Source of the DNA: Alcaligenes sp. SORT26
Lineage (GTDB): Bacteria > Pseudomonadota > Gammaproteobacteria > Burkholderiales > Burkholderiaceae_B
DNA length: 64,000 nucleotides
Direction: 5' to 3'
Assembly (NCBI RefSeq): GCF_017377875.1
Contig: NZ_CP070975.1
Location: 868,001-932,000, forward strand
Shown one piece after another: positions 41,758-50,991 of the stretch. Position 1 is the first letter of the stretch. Each line of letters opens with the position of its first letter. The notes beneath the pieces are model-generated. The model was not told the DNA's origin. It did no database searches and was given only the letters and a program-made list of their open reading frames with translations. The translations under genes were made by a program, and so were the position numbers.

Positions 41758-42555
41758 CTAAGTGATTTGTAGCTCAGCAGGCTCACCGCGCAAAAAGGCC
41801 TGGGCCCGCTGCGCCATGATGGCTTCACGACGGACAAAGTCCGCTACAAAATCATTCACAGGGCGGTGGTGCAGGCTATAGGGCGTATCCCATTGGATAA
41901 TCTTGCCAGCCTGCATCACGCCGATACGGTCTGCAATGGCAAAAGCCTCGGCCTGGTTATGTGTCACCAAAATCGCAGTCATACCGGCGCTTTTCAGAAT
42001 ATCGCGCACTTCAAAGGCGAGACGTTCACGGGTATCCACGTCCAGATTGGAAAAGGGCTCGTCCAGCAGCAACAAAGAGGGTTTGGGCGCCAAAGCCCGT
42101 GCCAAAGCCACGCGTTGCTGCTGACCGCCGGAGAGCTCGTGCGGATAACGCTGCGCTAAACGAGCCAGATCCACCAGCTCCAGCATTTCCAGGACGCGTG
42201 CTTGCCGCTCGCCTTTATCCCACTTGCGCAGGCCAAAACCTACGTTTTTCTCTACGGTTAAATGGGGAAAGAGGGCATAGTCCTGAAACATCATGCCTAC
42301 TTGGCGATGCTCAGGCGGCACTTGCTGCGATACGGCAGACAACACGCAGCCATTCAACAGAATCTGCCCTTCACGCAAAGGCTCAAAACCCGCAATCGCC
42401 CGCAAGACCGTCGTTTTGCCACAGCCCGATGCGCCCAGCAAACAACCAATTTCCCCTTGGGGCAACTGCAAGTTGAGCTGATCGACTACAGGCCGAAAAC
42501 CTTCGGACGTTTCGTAGGACAGGGTAATTGCCTGCAAATCCAGAAAATTGTTCAT
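41758..42555 (-). CDS. fbpC: Ferric iron ABC transporter, ATPase subunit
   Basis: A 265-residue ABC ATPase. Walker A is GASGCGKTT (about residues 41-49), the signature LSGGQQQRVALARAL at about 140, Walker B LLLLDEPFSNLD. It powers uptake of periplasmic Fe3+ through FbpB. It is about 80 residues shorter than the Neisseria FbpC because most of the regulatory C-terminal domain is missing. The start overlaps the fbpB stop by four bases. Confidence 0.85.
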   Translation of the reverse strand: MNNFLDLQAITLSYETSEGFRPVVDQLNLQLPQGEIGCLLGASGCGKTTVLRAIAGFEPLREGQILLNGCVLSAVSQQVPPEHRQVGMMFQDYALFPHLTVEKNVGFGLRKWDKGERQARVLEMLELVDLARLAQRYPHELSGGQQQRVALARALAPKPSLLLLDEPFSNLDVDTRERLAFEVRDILKSAGMTAILVTHNQAEAFAIADRIGVMQAGKIIQWDTPYSLHHRPVNDFVADFVRREAIMAQRAQAFLRGEPAELQIT

Positions 42556-44216
42556 GATGCGCGTGGGCCAGAGGCCATCAATTGGGTACGTGCCAATAAA
42601 ATAACGGGAATCAAACCGGCCAGAACGATGGCCAAGGCGGCAACAGCGCCTTCCTCATACGTTCCGCGAGCGGCCTCTGCATACAACCAGGTTGCCAGCG
42701 TCTCGAAGTTCATCGGGCGCAGCAGCAAGGTAGCAGGCAGCTCCTTCATGGCATCCACAAAAATCAATAAAGCAGCCGCACCCATGGCAGGCCGCAGCAA
42801 AGGTAAGTGCACTCGCTTCAAGGTACCGGCAGGTGTTTCACCTAAAAGGCGGGACGCCTGTTCCAGCGAGGAGGGGATGCGCGCCAGACCCGCTTCGATA
42901 CCGCCGATTGAAATCGCCAAAAAGCGCAGGGTATAGGCCAGCACCAAAGCCAGAGTCGAACCCATCAAGAACAGACCGGTGGAGGTAATACCGAACCAGG
43001 ACAGGAACTGATTGTAGAAGGAGTCAAACATGACCAAAGGGGTGAGCAGACCAATGGCCAATACCGTACCCGGAATGGCATAGCCCAAGCTGCTGACACC
43101 GGCCAGGAAACGAGCCAAACGGGGCTTGCGTCCCGAACGGACCGCGCGTGCGGCCCAGGCCACCACCAGACCACAGGTCAGGGTGGCAAGCGTTGCCAAG
43201 GCGGCGATATACAAGGTGTTCCAGGCGCTGCTTAGCAATTGCGCGGACAAACCACCTGCCTGTGTCACATGCTTGATGGTTTCATTCAGCAAGTACAGGG
43301 AAGGGGCCACAAAACCCACCAGCACAGGAGCGACGCCCAAGGCAATGGCGATACAGGCGGCCGAACCTTTCAATTTGGTCGGACGTATCGGCTCCGAGCG
43401 TTGATTGCTGGAATAGGACTGACGACGGCGACCATAGCGTTCAATGCTGATTAGGGCCGCCACCAGACAAAGCATGGATACCGCAATCTGCGCTGCACCA
43501 GCCAGGTCAGACCGCGTCACCCAGGTGGTGTAAATAGACACGGTTAAGGTCTGCACACCCAGGAATTCGGAAGCACCAATATCGTTCAAGGTTTCCAGCA
43601 AGGCCAGACTGACGCCCACCGCAATGGCGGGGCGAGCCATAGGCAAGACAACCCGGAAAAACACACTGCGCCCCGATTCACCCATAATGCGAGCTGCTTC
43701 CAGCAAACTGGCCGATTGCGTGGCAAACATGGCGCGTGTGCTGAGATACACGTAGGGATAGAGCACCGAGCCCAGCAAGAAGATGGCGCCACCCAGGGAA
43801 CGCAGATCCGGCAAGCGAAATTCACGCGGGCTGCTATAGCCCAAGACATAGCGGATTGCGGATTGAATCGGGCCAATCGGATGCAGCAAATCCAGATAAG
43901 CAAAGGCCACGATATACGTAGGCACGGCCAAGGGCAGGAGCAAGGCCCATTGCAAGATACGCCGACCGGGGAACTCATAGGCCGTAATCAACCAGGCCGA
44001 ACCCACCCCTAAACAACTGACCACCACACCGACGCCCAGAAGCAGCAGCAAGGTATTGCTCATGGCCTGGGGCAGCACAAACTGGAACAGATGTGACCAG
44101 TGCTCGGTTGAGCCGCCTAAAGCGTGGGTCAGCAGGGTAATCACAGGCGCTGCCACCACAAGGGCAATCACAGCAGCAGCCAGGGACCAAAGAGGCAGAC
44201 GGCGAAAAAAGGGCAT
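42552..44216 (-). CDS. fbpB: Ferric iron ABC transporter, fused permease
   Basis: A 554-residue permease made of two homologous halves with about 12 helices in total, as in FbpB/SfuB/HitB. Each half has an EAA loop: EAARIMGESGRSVFFRVVLPMARPAI in the first and EQASRLLGETPAGTLKRVHLPLLRPAM in the second. It lies between the binding protein and the ATPase genes. The 96-base gap to fbpA lets the binding protein be made in excess. Confidence 0.87.
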   Translation of the reverse strand: MPFFRRLPLWSLAAAVIALVVAAPVITLLTHALGGSTEHWSHLFQFVLPQAMSNTLLLLLGVGVVVSCLGVGSAWLITAYEFPGRRILQWALLLPLAVPTYIVAFAYLDLLHPIGPIQSAIRYVLGYSSPREFRLPDLRSLGGAIFLLGSVLYPYVYLSTRAMFATQSASLLEAARIMGESGRSVFFRVVLPMARPAIAVGVSLALLETLNDIGASEFLGVQTLTVSIYTTWVTRSDLAGAAQIAVSMLCLVAALISIERYGRRRQSYSSNQRSEPIRPTKLKGSAACIAIALGVAPVLVGFVAPSLYLLNETIKHVTQAGGLSAQLLSSAWNTLYIAALATLATLTCGLVVAWAARAVRSGRKPRLARFLAGVSSLGYAIPGTVLAIGLLTPLVMFDSFYNQFLSWFGITSTGLFLMGSTLALVLAYTLRFLAISIGGIEAGLARIPSSLEQASRLLGETPAGTLKRVHLPLLRPAMGAAALLIFVDAMKELPATLLLRPMNFETLATWLYAEAARGTYEEGAVAALAIVLAGLIPVILLARTQLMASGPRAS

Positions 44217-44312
44217 TATGAAAGACTAGGTATTACAGGCGCTTAAATGCGCGACGACCGCCGCTCTGATTTCTCAAAGCTGGCGGTCGTAGAAAAAGAG
44301 AGTAGGGCGATT

Positions 44313-45356
44313 TTAGTTGTCGAAGCCAACTTTATCTACCAACTCGCTGGCTTGCTTGCGATGTTTGGCGATTTCAGTCAGTGGCAAAGGATCAATCGTC
44401 ATGGGGCCGAAGCTGGCAACAACCGGATCCAGCTCAACGCCTGCGCGTACCGGGTATTCGTAGTTGGCCTTGGCGTACAGGCTCTGGGCTTTCTCGGAAA
44501 CCAGGTACTCCAGCAGTTTGACGGCATTGTCTTTATTAGGAGCATGCTTGGCCACAGCAGCACCGGAGATGTTCACGTGTGTGCCACCGCCTTTGGTATC
44601 GGCAAAAGTCGGGCGCACCACATTGATCGCTTCACCCCATTTGTAGGAGTCGCTACCGGGTTCGGCATTTTTCATGCGACCCACGTAGTAGGCGTTGGCG
44701 ATACCGACATCACAAATGCCACCCAGAATGTCGCGGGCGACGTCACGGTCACCTCCAGCAGCCTTGCGACCCAGATTGTCTTTCACACCACGCAGCCACT
44801 GCTCGGTTGCCTCGGCACCGTTATGCGCAATCATGGCGGCGACCAGTGCCGTGTTGTAAGGGTGCTGGCCAGAGCGAATGCACACCTTGCCTTTCCATTT
44901 AGGATCGGCGAAATCTTCGTAGTGAATGCTTTTCACATCCACATCCTTGGCCACATACGCCACGCGATCACGCAGGGACAGGGAGTACCACTGTTTGTCT
45001 TCACCGCGCAGATTGGCGGGGATGGCGCTGTCCAGCTCGGCGGAATTAACCGGCTGCGTAATACCGGCTTCCACCAGATCCAGCAGATTGCCAATGTCCA
45101 CCGTCATCAGGATGTCGGCTGGGGACTTGTCGCCTTCGGTTTTCACACGCTCGATCAAACCGTCTTTGACAAAGACGGTATTGACCTTCACGCCCGTGTC
45201 CTTGCTGAAGGTTTCCAGCAGGGGAGTGATCAAACCGGGTTCGCGTGTGGTGTAGAGGTTGACTTCGCCTGCGGCGAAAGCGGCCATCGACATCGTGCCC
45301 ATCGCGGACAGAAGCAAGGCTTGGGTCAGAGCACGGCTACGAAGAGTAAAACGCAT
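44313..45356 (-). CDS. fbpA: Ferric iron ABC transporter, periplasmic binding protein
   Basis: A 347-residue periplasmic Fe3+-binding protein of the FbpA/FutA type. The signal peptide ends at AAFAAGE; mature sequence starts VNLYTTREP. The tyrosine pair that binds iron is seen in IANAYYVGRM, and the earlier tyrosine-containing segment ADILMTVDIGNL is typical. ATG 45356 has GGAG eight bases upstream. A Fur box lies about 50 bases before the gene. Confidence 0.88.
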   Translation of the reverse strand: MRFTLRSRALTQALLLSAMGTMSMAAFAAGEVNLYTTREPGLITPLLETFSKDTGVKVNTVFVKDGLIERVKTEGDKSPADILMTVDIGNLLDLVEAGITQPVNSAELDSAIPANLRGEDKQWYSLSLRDRVAYVAKDVDVKSIHYEDFADPKWKGKVCIRSGQHPYNTALVAAMIAHNGAEATEQWLRGVKDNLGRKAAGGDRDVARDILGGICDVGIANAYYVGRMKNAEPGSDSYKWGEAINVVRPTFADTKGGGTHVNISGAAVAKHAPNKDNAVKLLEYLVSEKAQSLYAKANYEYPVRAGVELDPVVASFGPMTIDPLPLTEIAKHRKQASELVDKVGFDN

Positions 45357-45402
45357 TATCAACACTCCAAAAACGGGCAAAATAGCGAATAATCCGGAAA
45401 AC

Positions 45403-45421
45403 GTGAATGATTATCAAACGT
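45403..45421 (-). promoter_or_regulatory. Fur box of fbpABC
   Basis: On the minus strand GATAATCATT (45415-45406) is a ten-base exact match to the right-hand core of the Fur consensus; about 12 of 19 positions match overall. It lies 47 bases before the fbpA start. Confidence 0.6.
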
Positions 45422-45535
45422 ATGCAGAAACTAGGCAAGAGCTATTTCGGCGCCCAGCCATGCATTCATCCGAAAACAGGCCATCAACCTTGCCAGACCA
45501 GGAAAATCAAGGCTTCCAAAACTTAATGGTAAGTC

Positions 45536-45549
45536 CTGATTGCGATCAA
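45536..45549 (+). promoter_or_regulatory. FNR-like site upstream of fpr
   Basis: CTGAT-TGCG-ATCAA matches the FNR consensus at nine of ten positions, 105 bases before the fpr start. It could control fpr on the right; no other evidence supports it. Confidence 0.3.
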
Positions 45550-45653
45550 ATCGTATTGCTGAATGAGCATAGATTTACCTGGGGAACTCGGTACAATGGT
45601 CAAATATTTGCTTACTGATTCGGGCGCTTTTGCCCCACGAGACGACAATTACC

Positions 45654-46430
45654 ATGGCAGCTTTCAATACCGAACAAGTGCTTAGCGTCCACCACTGGAA
45701 CGACACACTGTTCTCCTTTACCACCACACGCGACGCAGCCCTCCGTTTTCATAATGGGCACTTTGTAATGATCGGTCTGGAAGTCGATGGCAAGCCGCTG
45801 ATGCGTGCTTACAGTATCGCCAGCGCCAACTACGAAGAGAATCTGGAATTTCTCAGCATCAAGGTGCAGGACGGTCCCTTGACCTCACGCCTGCAGCACC
45901 TGAAAGAGGGCGACACCATTCTGGTCAGCCGCAAGCCAGTGGGCACCCTGGTCATTGACGACCTGCGCGCTGGTCGTAATCTGTTCCTGTTTGGCACTGG
46001 CACCGGTCTGGCTCCTTTCATGAGCATCATCAAAGACCCCGATACCTACGAGCGCTTTGAAAAAGTGGTGCTGGTTCACGGTGTGCGTTTTGTCAGCGAG
46101 CTGGCGTACTCGGACTTCATCCAGAACGAACTGCCGCAGAACGAGTACTTTGGGGAAATCGTGCGCGAGAAGCTGCTGTATTACCCTACCGTTACCCGCG
46201 AAGAATTCCGCAACACCGGCCGCATTACGGACCTGATCGATTCGGGCAAACTCTGCGCGGATCTGGGCATTCCCCAACTGGACCCGGCTCAGGATCGCGC
46301 CATGCTGTGCGGTAGCCCCGCCATGCTGACTGATATCAGCGCCATGCTGGACAAGCGCGGTTTCGAGGTTTCCCCCGGTGTGGGCCAACCCGGTGACTAC
46401 GTGATTGAACGCGCCTTCGTGGAAAAATAA
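45654..46430 (+). CDS. fpr: Ferredoxin/flavodoxin-NADP+ reductase
   Basis: A 258-residue FAD enzyme that moves electrons between NADPH and ferredoxin or flavodoxin. FAD-binding motif RAYSIAS (about residues 51-57), the nucleotide-binding FGTGTGLAPF and the C-terminal aromatic/charged end VIERAFVEK place it with the 258-residue bacterial subclass (Azotobacter-type). ATG 45654 begins MAAFNTEQ. It is divergent from the iron operon, which fits a role in iron-sulfur or oxidative-stress metabolism. Confidence 0.9.
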   Translation: MAAFNTEQVLSVHHWNDTLFSFTTTRDAALRFHNGHFVMIGLEVDGKPLMRAYSIASANYEENLEFLSIKVQDGPLTSRLQHLKEGDTILVSRKPVGTLVIDDLRAGRNLFLFGTGTGLAPFMSIIKDPDTYERFEKVVLVHGVRFVSELAYSDFIQNELPQNEYFGEIVREKLLYYPTVTREEFRNTGRITDLIDSGKLCADLGIPQLDPAQDRAMLCGSPAMLTDISAMLDKRGFEVSPGVGQPGDYVIERAFVEK

Positions 46431-46470
46431 TCACGCCAAGATCTGTTAATTTTAGCTATAGGCGCTTAAA

Positions 46471-46496
46471 CTCTGATAGTACAACACTCATCAGAG
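46471..46496 (+). promoter_or_regulatory. Hairpin covering the ridA ribosome-binding site
   Basis: CTCTGAT (46471-46477) and ATCAGAG (46490-46496) are perfect inverted repeats; the 3' arm contains the AGAGG ribosome site of ridA, so the structure could hold back translation. Confidence 0.4.
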
Positions 46497-46503
46497 GTTT
46501 CTT

Positions 46504-46890
46504 ATGACTAAGCAAGTTGTCTTCACCGATGCCGCTCCGGCTGCCGTAGGCCCATACTCTCAGGCCATCATCGCTTCGGGCGGCCAGACAGTATTTCTGT
46601 CTGGCCAAATCGGTCTGGAGCCTGCCACTGGCGAACTGGTATCTGAAAACTTTGAAGGTCAGGTACGTCAGGCATTTGCCAACCTGGAAGCTGTGGTCAA
46701 AGAAGCTGGCGCCAATCTCAGCGACATCGTCAAACTGACCTTGTTTTTGACAGATCTGTCCCGCTTTGCCAGCGCCAATGCCATCATGGCCGAACTGATT
46801 CCTCAGCCTTTCCCAGCACGCTCCACCATTGGTGTGGCCAGCTTGCCCAAAGGCGCTCAGTTCGAGGTCGAGGCCATCCTCAATTTCTAA
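46504..46890 (+). CDS. ridA: RidA family reactive intermediate/imine deaminase
   Basis: A 128-residue trimeric enzyme that hydrolyses reactive 2-aminoacrylate and related enamines to keto acids and ammonia. The family motifs are GPYSQAI at about residues 17-23, FLSGQIGLEP, and the active-site arginine in PARSTIGVASLP (about residue 105). The length is typical. recG follows after 12 bases. Confidence 0.92.
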   Translation: MTKQVVFTDAAPAAVGPYSQAIIASGGQTVFLSGQIGLEPATGELVSENFEGQVRQAFANLEAVVKEAGANLSDIVKLTLFLTDLSRFASANAIMAELIPQPFPARSTIGVASLPKGAQFEVEAILNF

Positions 46891-46902
46891 AGACGTATAG
46901 CC

Positions 46903-48984
46903 ATGACCGCAGGTCGGCCTGCGCCTCAGGCCAAACGGGCTGCGCCACGCAAGGCCGTCAGTCTGGATCAGAAATTTGAAAAGCTCGGTTTACGAGAGCC
47001 TGCCGATTTCGTGGTCCATCTTCCTTTGCGCTACGAGGACGAGACGCAGGTCGAGCCCATTGCCCATCTTTACCCTGGCAAGATGGCGCAAATTGAAGGC
47101 CGAATCCTTAGTACGGATGTCCAGGCTCGTCCCCGCGCGCAGCTACACGCACGTATTGCCGATGAAAGCGGCGAGCTGGCCTTGCGCTGGCTGCATTTCT
47201 ACCCCAGCCAACTGAAACAACTGCAAGGCGATCTGCCCTTGCGTGTGCGGGGAGAAGTGCGCCAGGGCTTTCATGGCCTGGAAATGGTGCATCCCAAAAT
47301 CACCAAAGCTGGCCAGCCTCTGGCCCGTGCGCTGACCCCGGTCTATCCCACTACCGATGGCTTGAGCCAGGTACAGCTACGCAAGGCCATTGCCGATGCG
47401 CTCAATAATGCGGATCTGCGCGACACCTTGCCTGAAGCCGTACGTACCGACTACGGCCTGATGCCGTTTTCCGAAGCCATTCGGCTGCTGCATTACCCAC
47501 CACCCGAATTAAGCTACGACGACCTGTTCGAGCACGGTCATCCAGCCTGGAGCCGTATCAAGTTTGACGAACTGCTGGCCCAGCAGCTGTCTCTGGCACA
47601 AGCGCGTGCCGCCCGTCAGGCACAACGCTCCAAGCCCATGAAAGTGGGCAATAGCGACTTGGCCAAAGCTTTGTTGGCCTCTTTGCCTTTCAAGCTGACA
47701 GCGGCTCAAAAACGCTGTGTTAAAGAAATCAGCGCGGATATGAAGCGCTCCTATCCCATGCACCGACTGTTGCAGGGTGATGTGGGTAGCGGCAAAACCA
47801 TTGTGTCCGCCATTGCGGCTGTGCAAGCCATTGCCAGCGGTTTTCAGGTCGCCCTGATGGCTCCCACTGAAATTCTGGCCGAGCAGCACTATCTGAAAAT
47901 GCGTGCCTGGCTGGAGCCCTTGGGCGTAGAGTTAGCCTGGTTAAGTGGCAGTCTGGGCGTGAAAGCCAAGCGCCTGGCTTACGAAGCCATCAGCTCCGGG
48001 CAGGCAAGACTGGCAATCGGCACGCAGGCCCTGATTCAGGACAATGTGCAGTTCCAGCAACTGGGGCTGGTCATTCTGGACGAGCAACATCGCTTTGGCG
48101 TGGGGCAGCGTCTGGAACTGAACCGCAAAGGCGATGCGCAAGACAAGAAAGGCCAAGCCTACTTGCCGCATCAACTCAATATGAGTGCGACGCCTATCCC
48201 TCGTACCTTGGCCATGGCTTTCTTTGCGGATCTGGATGTCTCCGCTATTGACGAACTGCCGCCGGGCCGCAGTCCCATCATTACCAAACTGGCTGCTGAT
48301 AATCGCCGGGATGAAATCATGGCGCGCGTTCGAGCCGAAGTCGCTCAAGGTCGCCAGGCCTACTGGGTCTGCCCCTTGGTCGAAGAAAGCGAGGCCTTGC
48401 AATTGCAGACCGCCGTCGATACCCACGCTGCGCTGGAGCTGGCTTTGGCACCGCTACGCGTGGGGCTGATCCACGGCCGTCTGGCCTCCGCAGAAAAAGC
48501 GGAAGTCATGGAAGCGTTCCGATCCGGCAATCTGGATGTCCTGGTCGCCACGACTGTGATTGAGGTCGGCGTGGATGTCCCCAATGCCTCTCTAATGATT
48601 ATTGAACATGCCGAGCGCTTTGGTCTGGCCCAGCTTCACCAGTTGCGTGGCCGGGTAGGGCGAGGACAGATTCAGTCTGTCTGTGTGCTGCTTTATCAAG
48701 CACCGCTGTCAGCCATCGCCCGGCTACGTTTGCGCGCCATGTATGAAACCACCGATGGTTTTGAAATTGCCCGCCGCGATCTGGAACAACGTGGTCCGGG
48801 TGAATTCATGGGCATGCGTCAATCCGGGCAGGCAGGTTTGCGTTTTGCCAGCCTGGAGTCCGATGAAGATCTGATCGAGCAGGCCCAGACATTGGCCAGC
48901 ACCTTTCGCCGTGATTATCCAGACCACGCTCACCACCATTTACAGCGCTGGATGAAGGGCCGGGAAGAATTACTCCGTAGTTGA
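46903..48984 (+). CDS. recG: ATP-dependent DNA helicase RecG
   Basis: Branch-migration helicase that regresses stalled replication forks. The 693-residue protein has the wedge/OB domain in the N-terminal third (KMAQIEGRILSTDVQ), Walker A LLQGDVGSGKTI, the DEQHRFG box, motif III NMSATPIPRTLAM, and motifs IV-VI ending ERFGLAQLHQLRGRVGRG. The C-terminal TRG-type segment (RDLEQRGPGEFMGMRQSG) is complete. It follows ridA closely and precedes oxyR. Confidence 0.95.
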   Translation: MTAGRPAPQAKRAAPRKAVSLDQKFEKLGLREPADFVVHLPLRYEDETQVEPIAHLYPGKMAQIEGRILSTDVQARPRAQLHARIADESGELALRWLHFYPSQLKQLQGDLPLRVRGEVRQGFHGLEMVHPKITKAGQPLARALTPVYPTTDGLSQVQLRKAIADALNNADLRDTLPEAVRTDYGLMPFSEAIRLLHYPPPELSYDDLFEHGHPAWSRIKFDELLAQQLSLAQARAARQAQRSKPMKVGNSDLAKALLASLPFKLTAAQKRCVKEISADMKRSYPMHRLLQGDVGSGKTIVSAIAAVQAIASGFQVALMAPTEILAEQHYLKMRAWLEPLGVELAWLSGSLGVKAKRLAYEAISSGQARLAIGTQALIQDNVQFQQLGLVILDEQHRFGVGQRLELNRKGDAQDKKGQAYLPHQLNMSATPIPRTLAMAFFADLDVSAIDELPPGRSPIITKLAADNRRDEIMARVRAEVAQGRQAYWVCPLVEESEALQLQTAVDTHAALELALAPLRVGLIHGRLASAEKAEVMEAFRSGNLDVLVATTVIEVGVDVPNASLMIIEHAERFGLAQLHQLRGRVGRGQIQSVCVLLYQAPLSAIARLRLRAMYETTDGFEIARRDLEQRGPGEFMGMRQSGQAGLRFASLESDEDLIEQAQTLASTFRRDYPDHAHHHLQRWMKGREELLRS

Positions 48985-49021
48985 CCCAAGGTCTTAATGC
49001 TGTTTTGCACAAGGAATTGTC

Positions 49022-49987
49022 ATGACATTGACCGAGCTGAAGTACATCGTTGCCGTGGCACGCGAACGTCATTTTGGACGTGCCGCGGAAGCCTGCTTTG
49101 TTAGCCAACCGACACTGTCAGTGGCTATCAAGAAACTGGAAGACGAATTAGGCGTGGTCATCTTCGAGCGTGGCGGGCCCGAAGTGGCTATTACTCCGAT
49201 TGGACTGCGAATTGTCACCCAGGCGCAAAAAGTGCTGGAAGAGGGTGCCAACTTGCGCGAAATCGCCCGCCAGGGTCACGATCCTTTGGCTGGACCCTTG
49301 CGCGTCGGCATTATTTACACGGTTGCACCGTACCTGCTACCCAAACTGGTTCCCAAGCAGATCGAGCTGACCCCGCAAATGCCACTTTTATTGCAAGAAA
49401 ACTTTACCGTGCGCCTGCTCGAATTGCTGCGCCAAGGTGAGATTGATTGCGCCATTGTGGCCCTGCCTTTACCCGAAACTGGCCTAGTCATCCGCGAGCT
49501 TTACGACGAACCTTTTGTGGTGGCCATGCCCCATGAACATGCCTGGGCCAAGCGCAAGGAAATTGATCCTGAACAGCTCAAGGACCAGACCATGTTGCTG
49601 CTGGGAGCAGGCCATTGCTTCCGTGATCAGGTGCTGGATGTCTGCCCGGAACTGTCGCGCTTTTCGGCCTCCAGCGAAGGCATACAGCGCACCTTTGAAG
49701 GCTCTTCACTGGAAACCATCCGACATATGGTGGCGACCGGCATCGGCCTGACCGTACTGCCCGCCAGCTCGCTGACTGCCCCTGGCCAGGCCAATGATCT
49801 GCTGGCCTATGTCCCCTTCAAAAAACCCATTCCAGATCGTCGCATTGCCTTGGTCTGGCGCAAAAGTTTTCCACGTACCTCGGCCATTGATGCCTTGACT
49901 CGTGGGATCATGGAAAGTGGGTTGGCTGGGGTCAATTACTTAAAAGTCGAATACAACAGCAATTTCCCGTATCCTGAACTAGCGTAA
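49022..49987 (+). CDS. oxyR: Hydrogen-peroxide sensor and activator OxyR
   Basis: A 321-residue LysR-type regulator that senses peroxide by a reversible disulfide. The N-terminal helix-turn-helix is HFGRAAEACFVSQPTLSVAI. The redox cysteines are C199 and C208 (GHCFRDQVLDVC), the same numbers as in E. coli OxyR. AAGGA precedes the ATG. The neighbour dps is a classic OxyR target. RecG-OxyR linkage is known in other bacteria. Confidence 0.94.
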   Translation: MTLTELKYIVAVARERHFGRAAEACFVSQPTLSVAIKKLEDELGVVIFERGGPEVAITPIGLRIVTQAQKVLEEGANLREIARQGHDPLAGPLRVGIIYTVAPYLLPKLVPKQIELTPQMPLLLQENFTVRLLELLRQGEIDCAIVALPLPETGLVIRELYDEPFVVAMPHEHAWAKRKEIDPEQLKDQTMLLLGAGHCFRDQVLDVCPELSRFSASSEGIQRTFEGSSLETIRHMVATGIGLTVLPASSLTAPGQANDLLAYVPFKKPIPDRRIALVWRKSFPRTSAIDALTRGIMESGLAGVNYLKVEYNSNFPYPELA

Positions 49988-50055
49988 GTCGCACACCTAC
50001 TGCGTGTTATTCTGCTTCAGTACCTATTTAGCCCTCTGTTTAACAGGAGTCCACT

Positions 50056-50835
50056 ATGGCAAAAGCCGTGAAAGCAGTGAGTAAAACCGCCAAGGTCAGC
50101 AAGGCCGAAGAAGCCCCGAACACTGATACCAAGGTCGCAGTTGCAGCCGATGTAAAGGCTGAACCAAAACCGGCAGCCGCCAAGGCCCCCGCCAAAAAAG
50201 TGACCGCTAAAAAGGCCGTTGCCAAAAAGCCTGCAACCGCAGCTAAAGCAGCCGCTAAACCCGCTGCGAAGCCTGCTGCCAAACCAGCCGCTGCCCGCAA
50301 GCCTGCCGCGACCAAGCCCGTTGCCGCTGCCAAACCCGCTGCTCCTGCCAACGCCGCCAGCAGCGCACTGAAGATCGATATCGGTATTTCGACGGCAGAC
50401 CGTGCCGCTGTGGTGAATGAGCTGTCCAAGGTACTGGCCGACTCCTACACCGTGTACCTGATGACGCACAACTTCCACTGGAACGTCACCGGCCCCATGT
50501 TCAAGACACTGCATGAGCTGTTCATGACGCAGTACACCGAACTGTGGCAAGCCCTGGATGACATCGCCGAGCGTATCCGTGCTTTGGGTCACTACGCACC
50601 CGGCACTTACGCCGAGTTCCAGAAGCTGTCGTCCATCTCGCAGCCTGCGTCCGTTCCAAACGCCACCACCATGATCGAACTGCTGGTCAAAGGCAACGAA
50701 GCCCTGGCCCGTACCGCACGCGCTGCGTTTGATCGTGCTGACTCGGCAGACGACCAGCCTACGGCTGACCTACTGACCCAGCGTCTGGACGTGCACGAGA
50801 AAAATGCATGGATGCTGCGTAGCCTGCTGCAGTAA
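50056..50835 (+). CDS. dps: Dps-family ferritin-like protein with a long histone-H1-like tail
   Basis: Iron-storing, DNA-protecting protein. Residues about 112-259 are a normal Dps domain with the ferroxidase motif HNFHWNVTGPMFKTLHELF and DDIAERIRALG. Residues 1-110 are a low-complexity tail rich in Ala, Lys and Pro with AKKVTAKKAVAKKPA-like units resembling histone H1 or the AlgP/Hc1 type. The tail should bind DNA strongly. The usual Dps is about 160-200 residues, so the extension is clear. It directly follows oxyR. Confidence 0.9.
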   Translation: MAKAVKAVSKTAKVSKAEEAPNTDTKVAVAADVKAEPKPAAAKAPAKKVTAKKAVAKKPATAAKAAAKPAAKPAAKPAAARKPAATKPVAAAKPAAPANAASSALKIDIGISTADRAAVVNELSKVLADSYTVYLMTHNFHWNVTGPMFKTLHELFMTQYTELWQALDDIAERIRALGHYAPGTYAEFQKLSSISQPASVPNATTMIELLVKGNEALARTARAAFDRADSADDQPTADLLTQRLDVHEKNAWMLRSLLQ

Positions 50836-50868
50836 TTCCGTTCTTATCGCCCTCAAATAGCGATAAAA

Positions 50869-50895
50869 AAAGGCCACCAAACGGTGGCCTTTCCT
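50869..50895 (+). terminator. Terminator of dps
   Basis: AAAGGCCACC (50869-50878) and GGTGGCCTTT (50883-50892) form a ten-base stem with a four-base loop; a short T run follows. Confidence 0.85.
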
Positions 50896-50991
50896 ATTCC
50901 TCCTATAGAAAACCCTGAATTGGGGCGCAAGGCAGGCATAAAGCCCTGTTATCGGTGTATGCTTTCCTGCATATTCACGGAGGTGTTTTCT

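Noticed and set aside
45528-45545. Sigma-54 promoter before fpr (TGGTAAGTCCT string shared with the glnA promoter)
   Set aside because: The shared 11 bases look similar, but the GG to GC distance is two bases too long.
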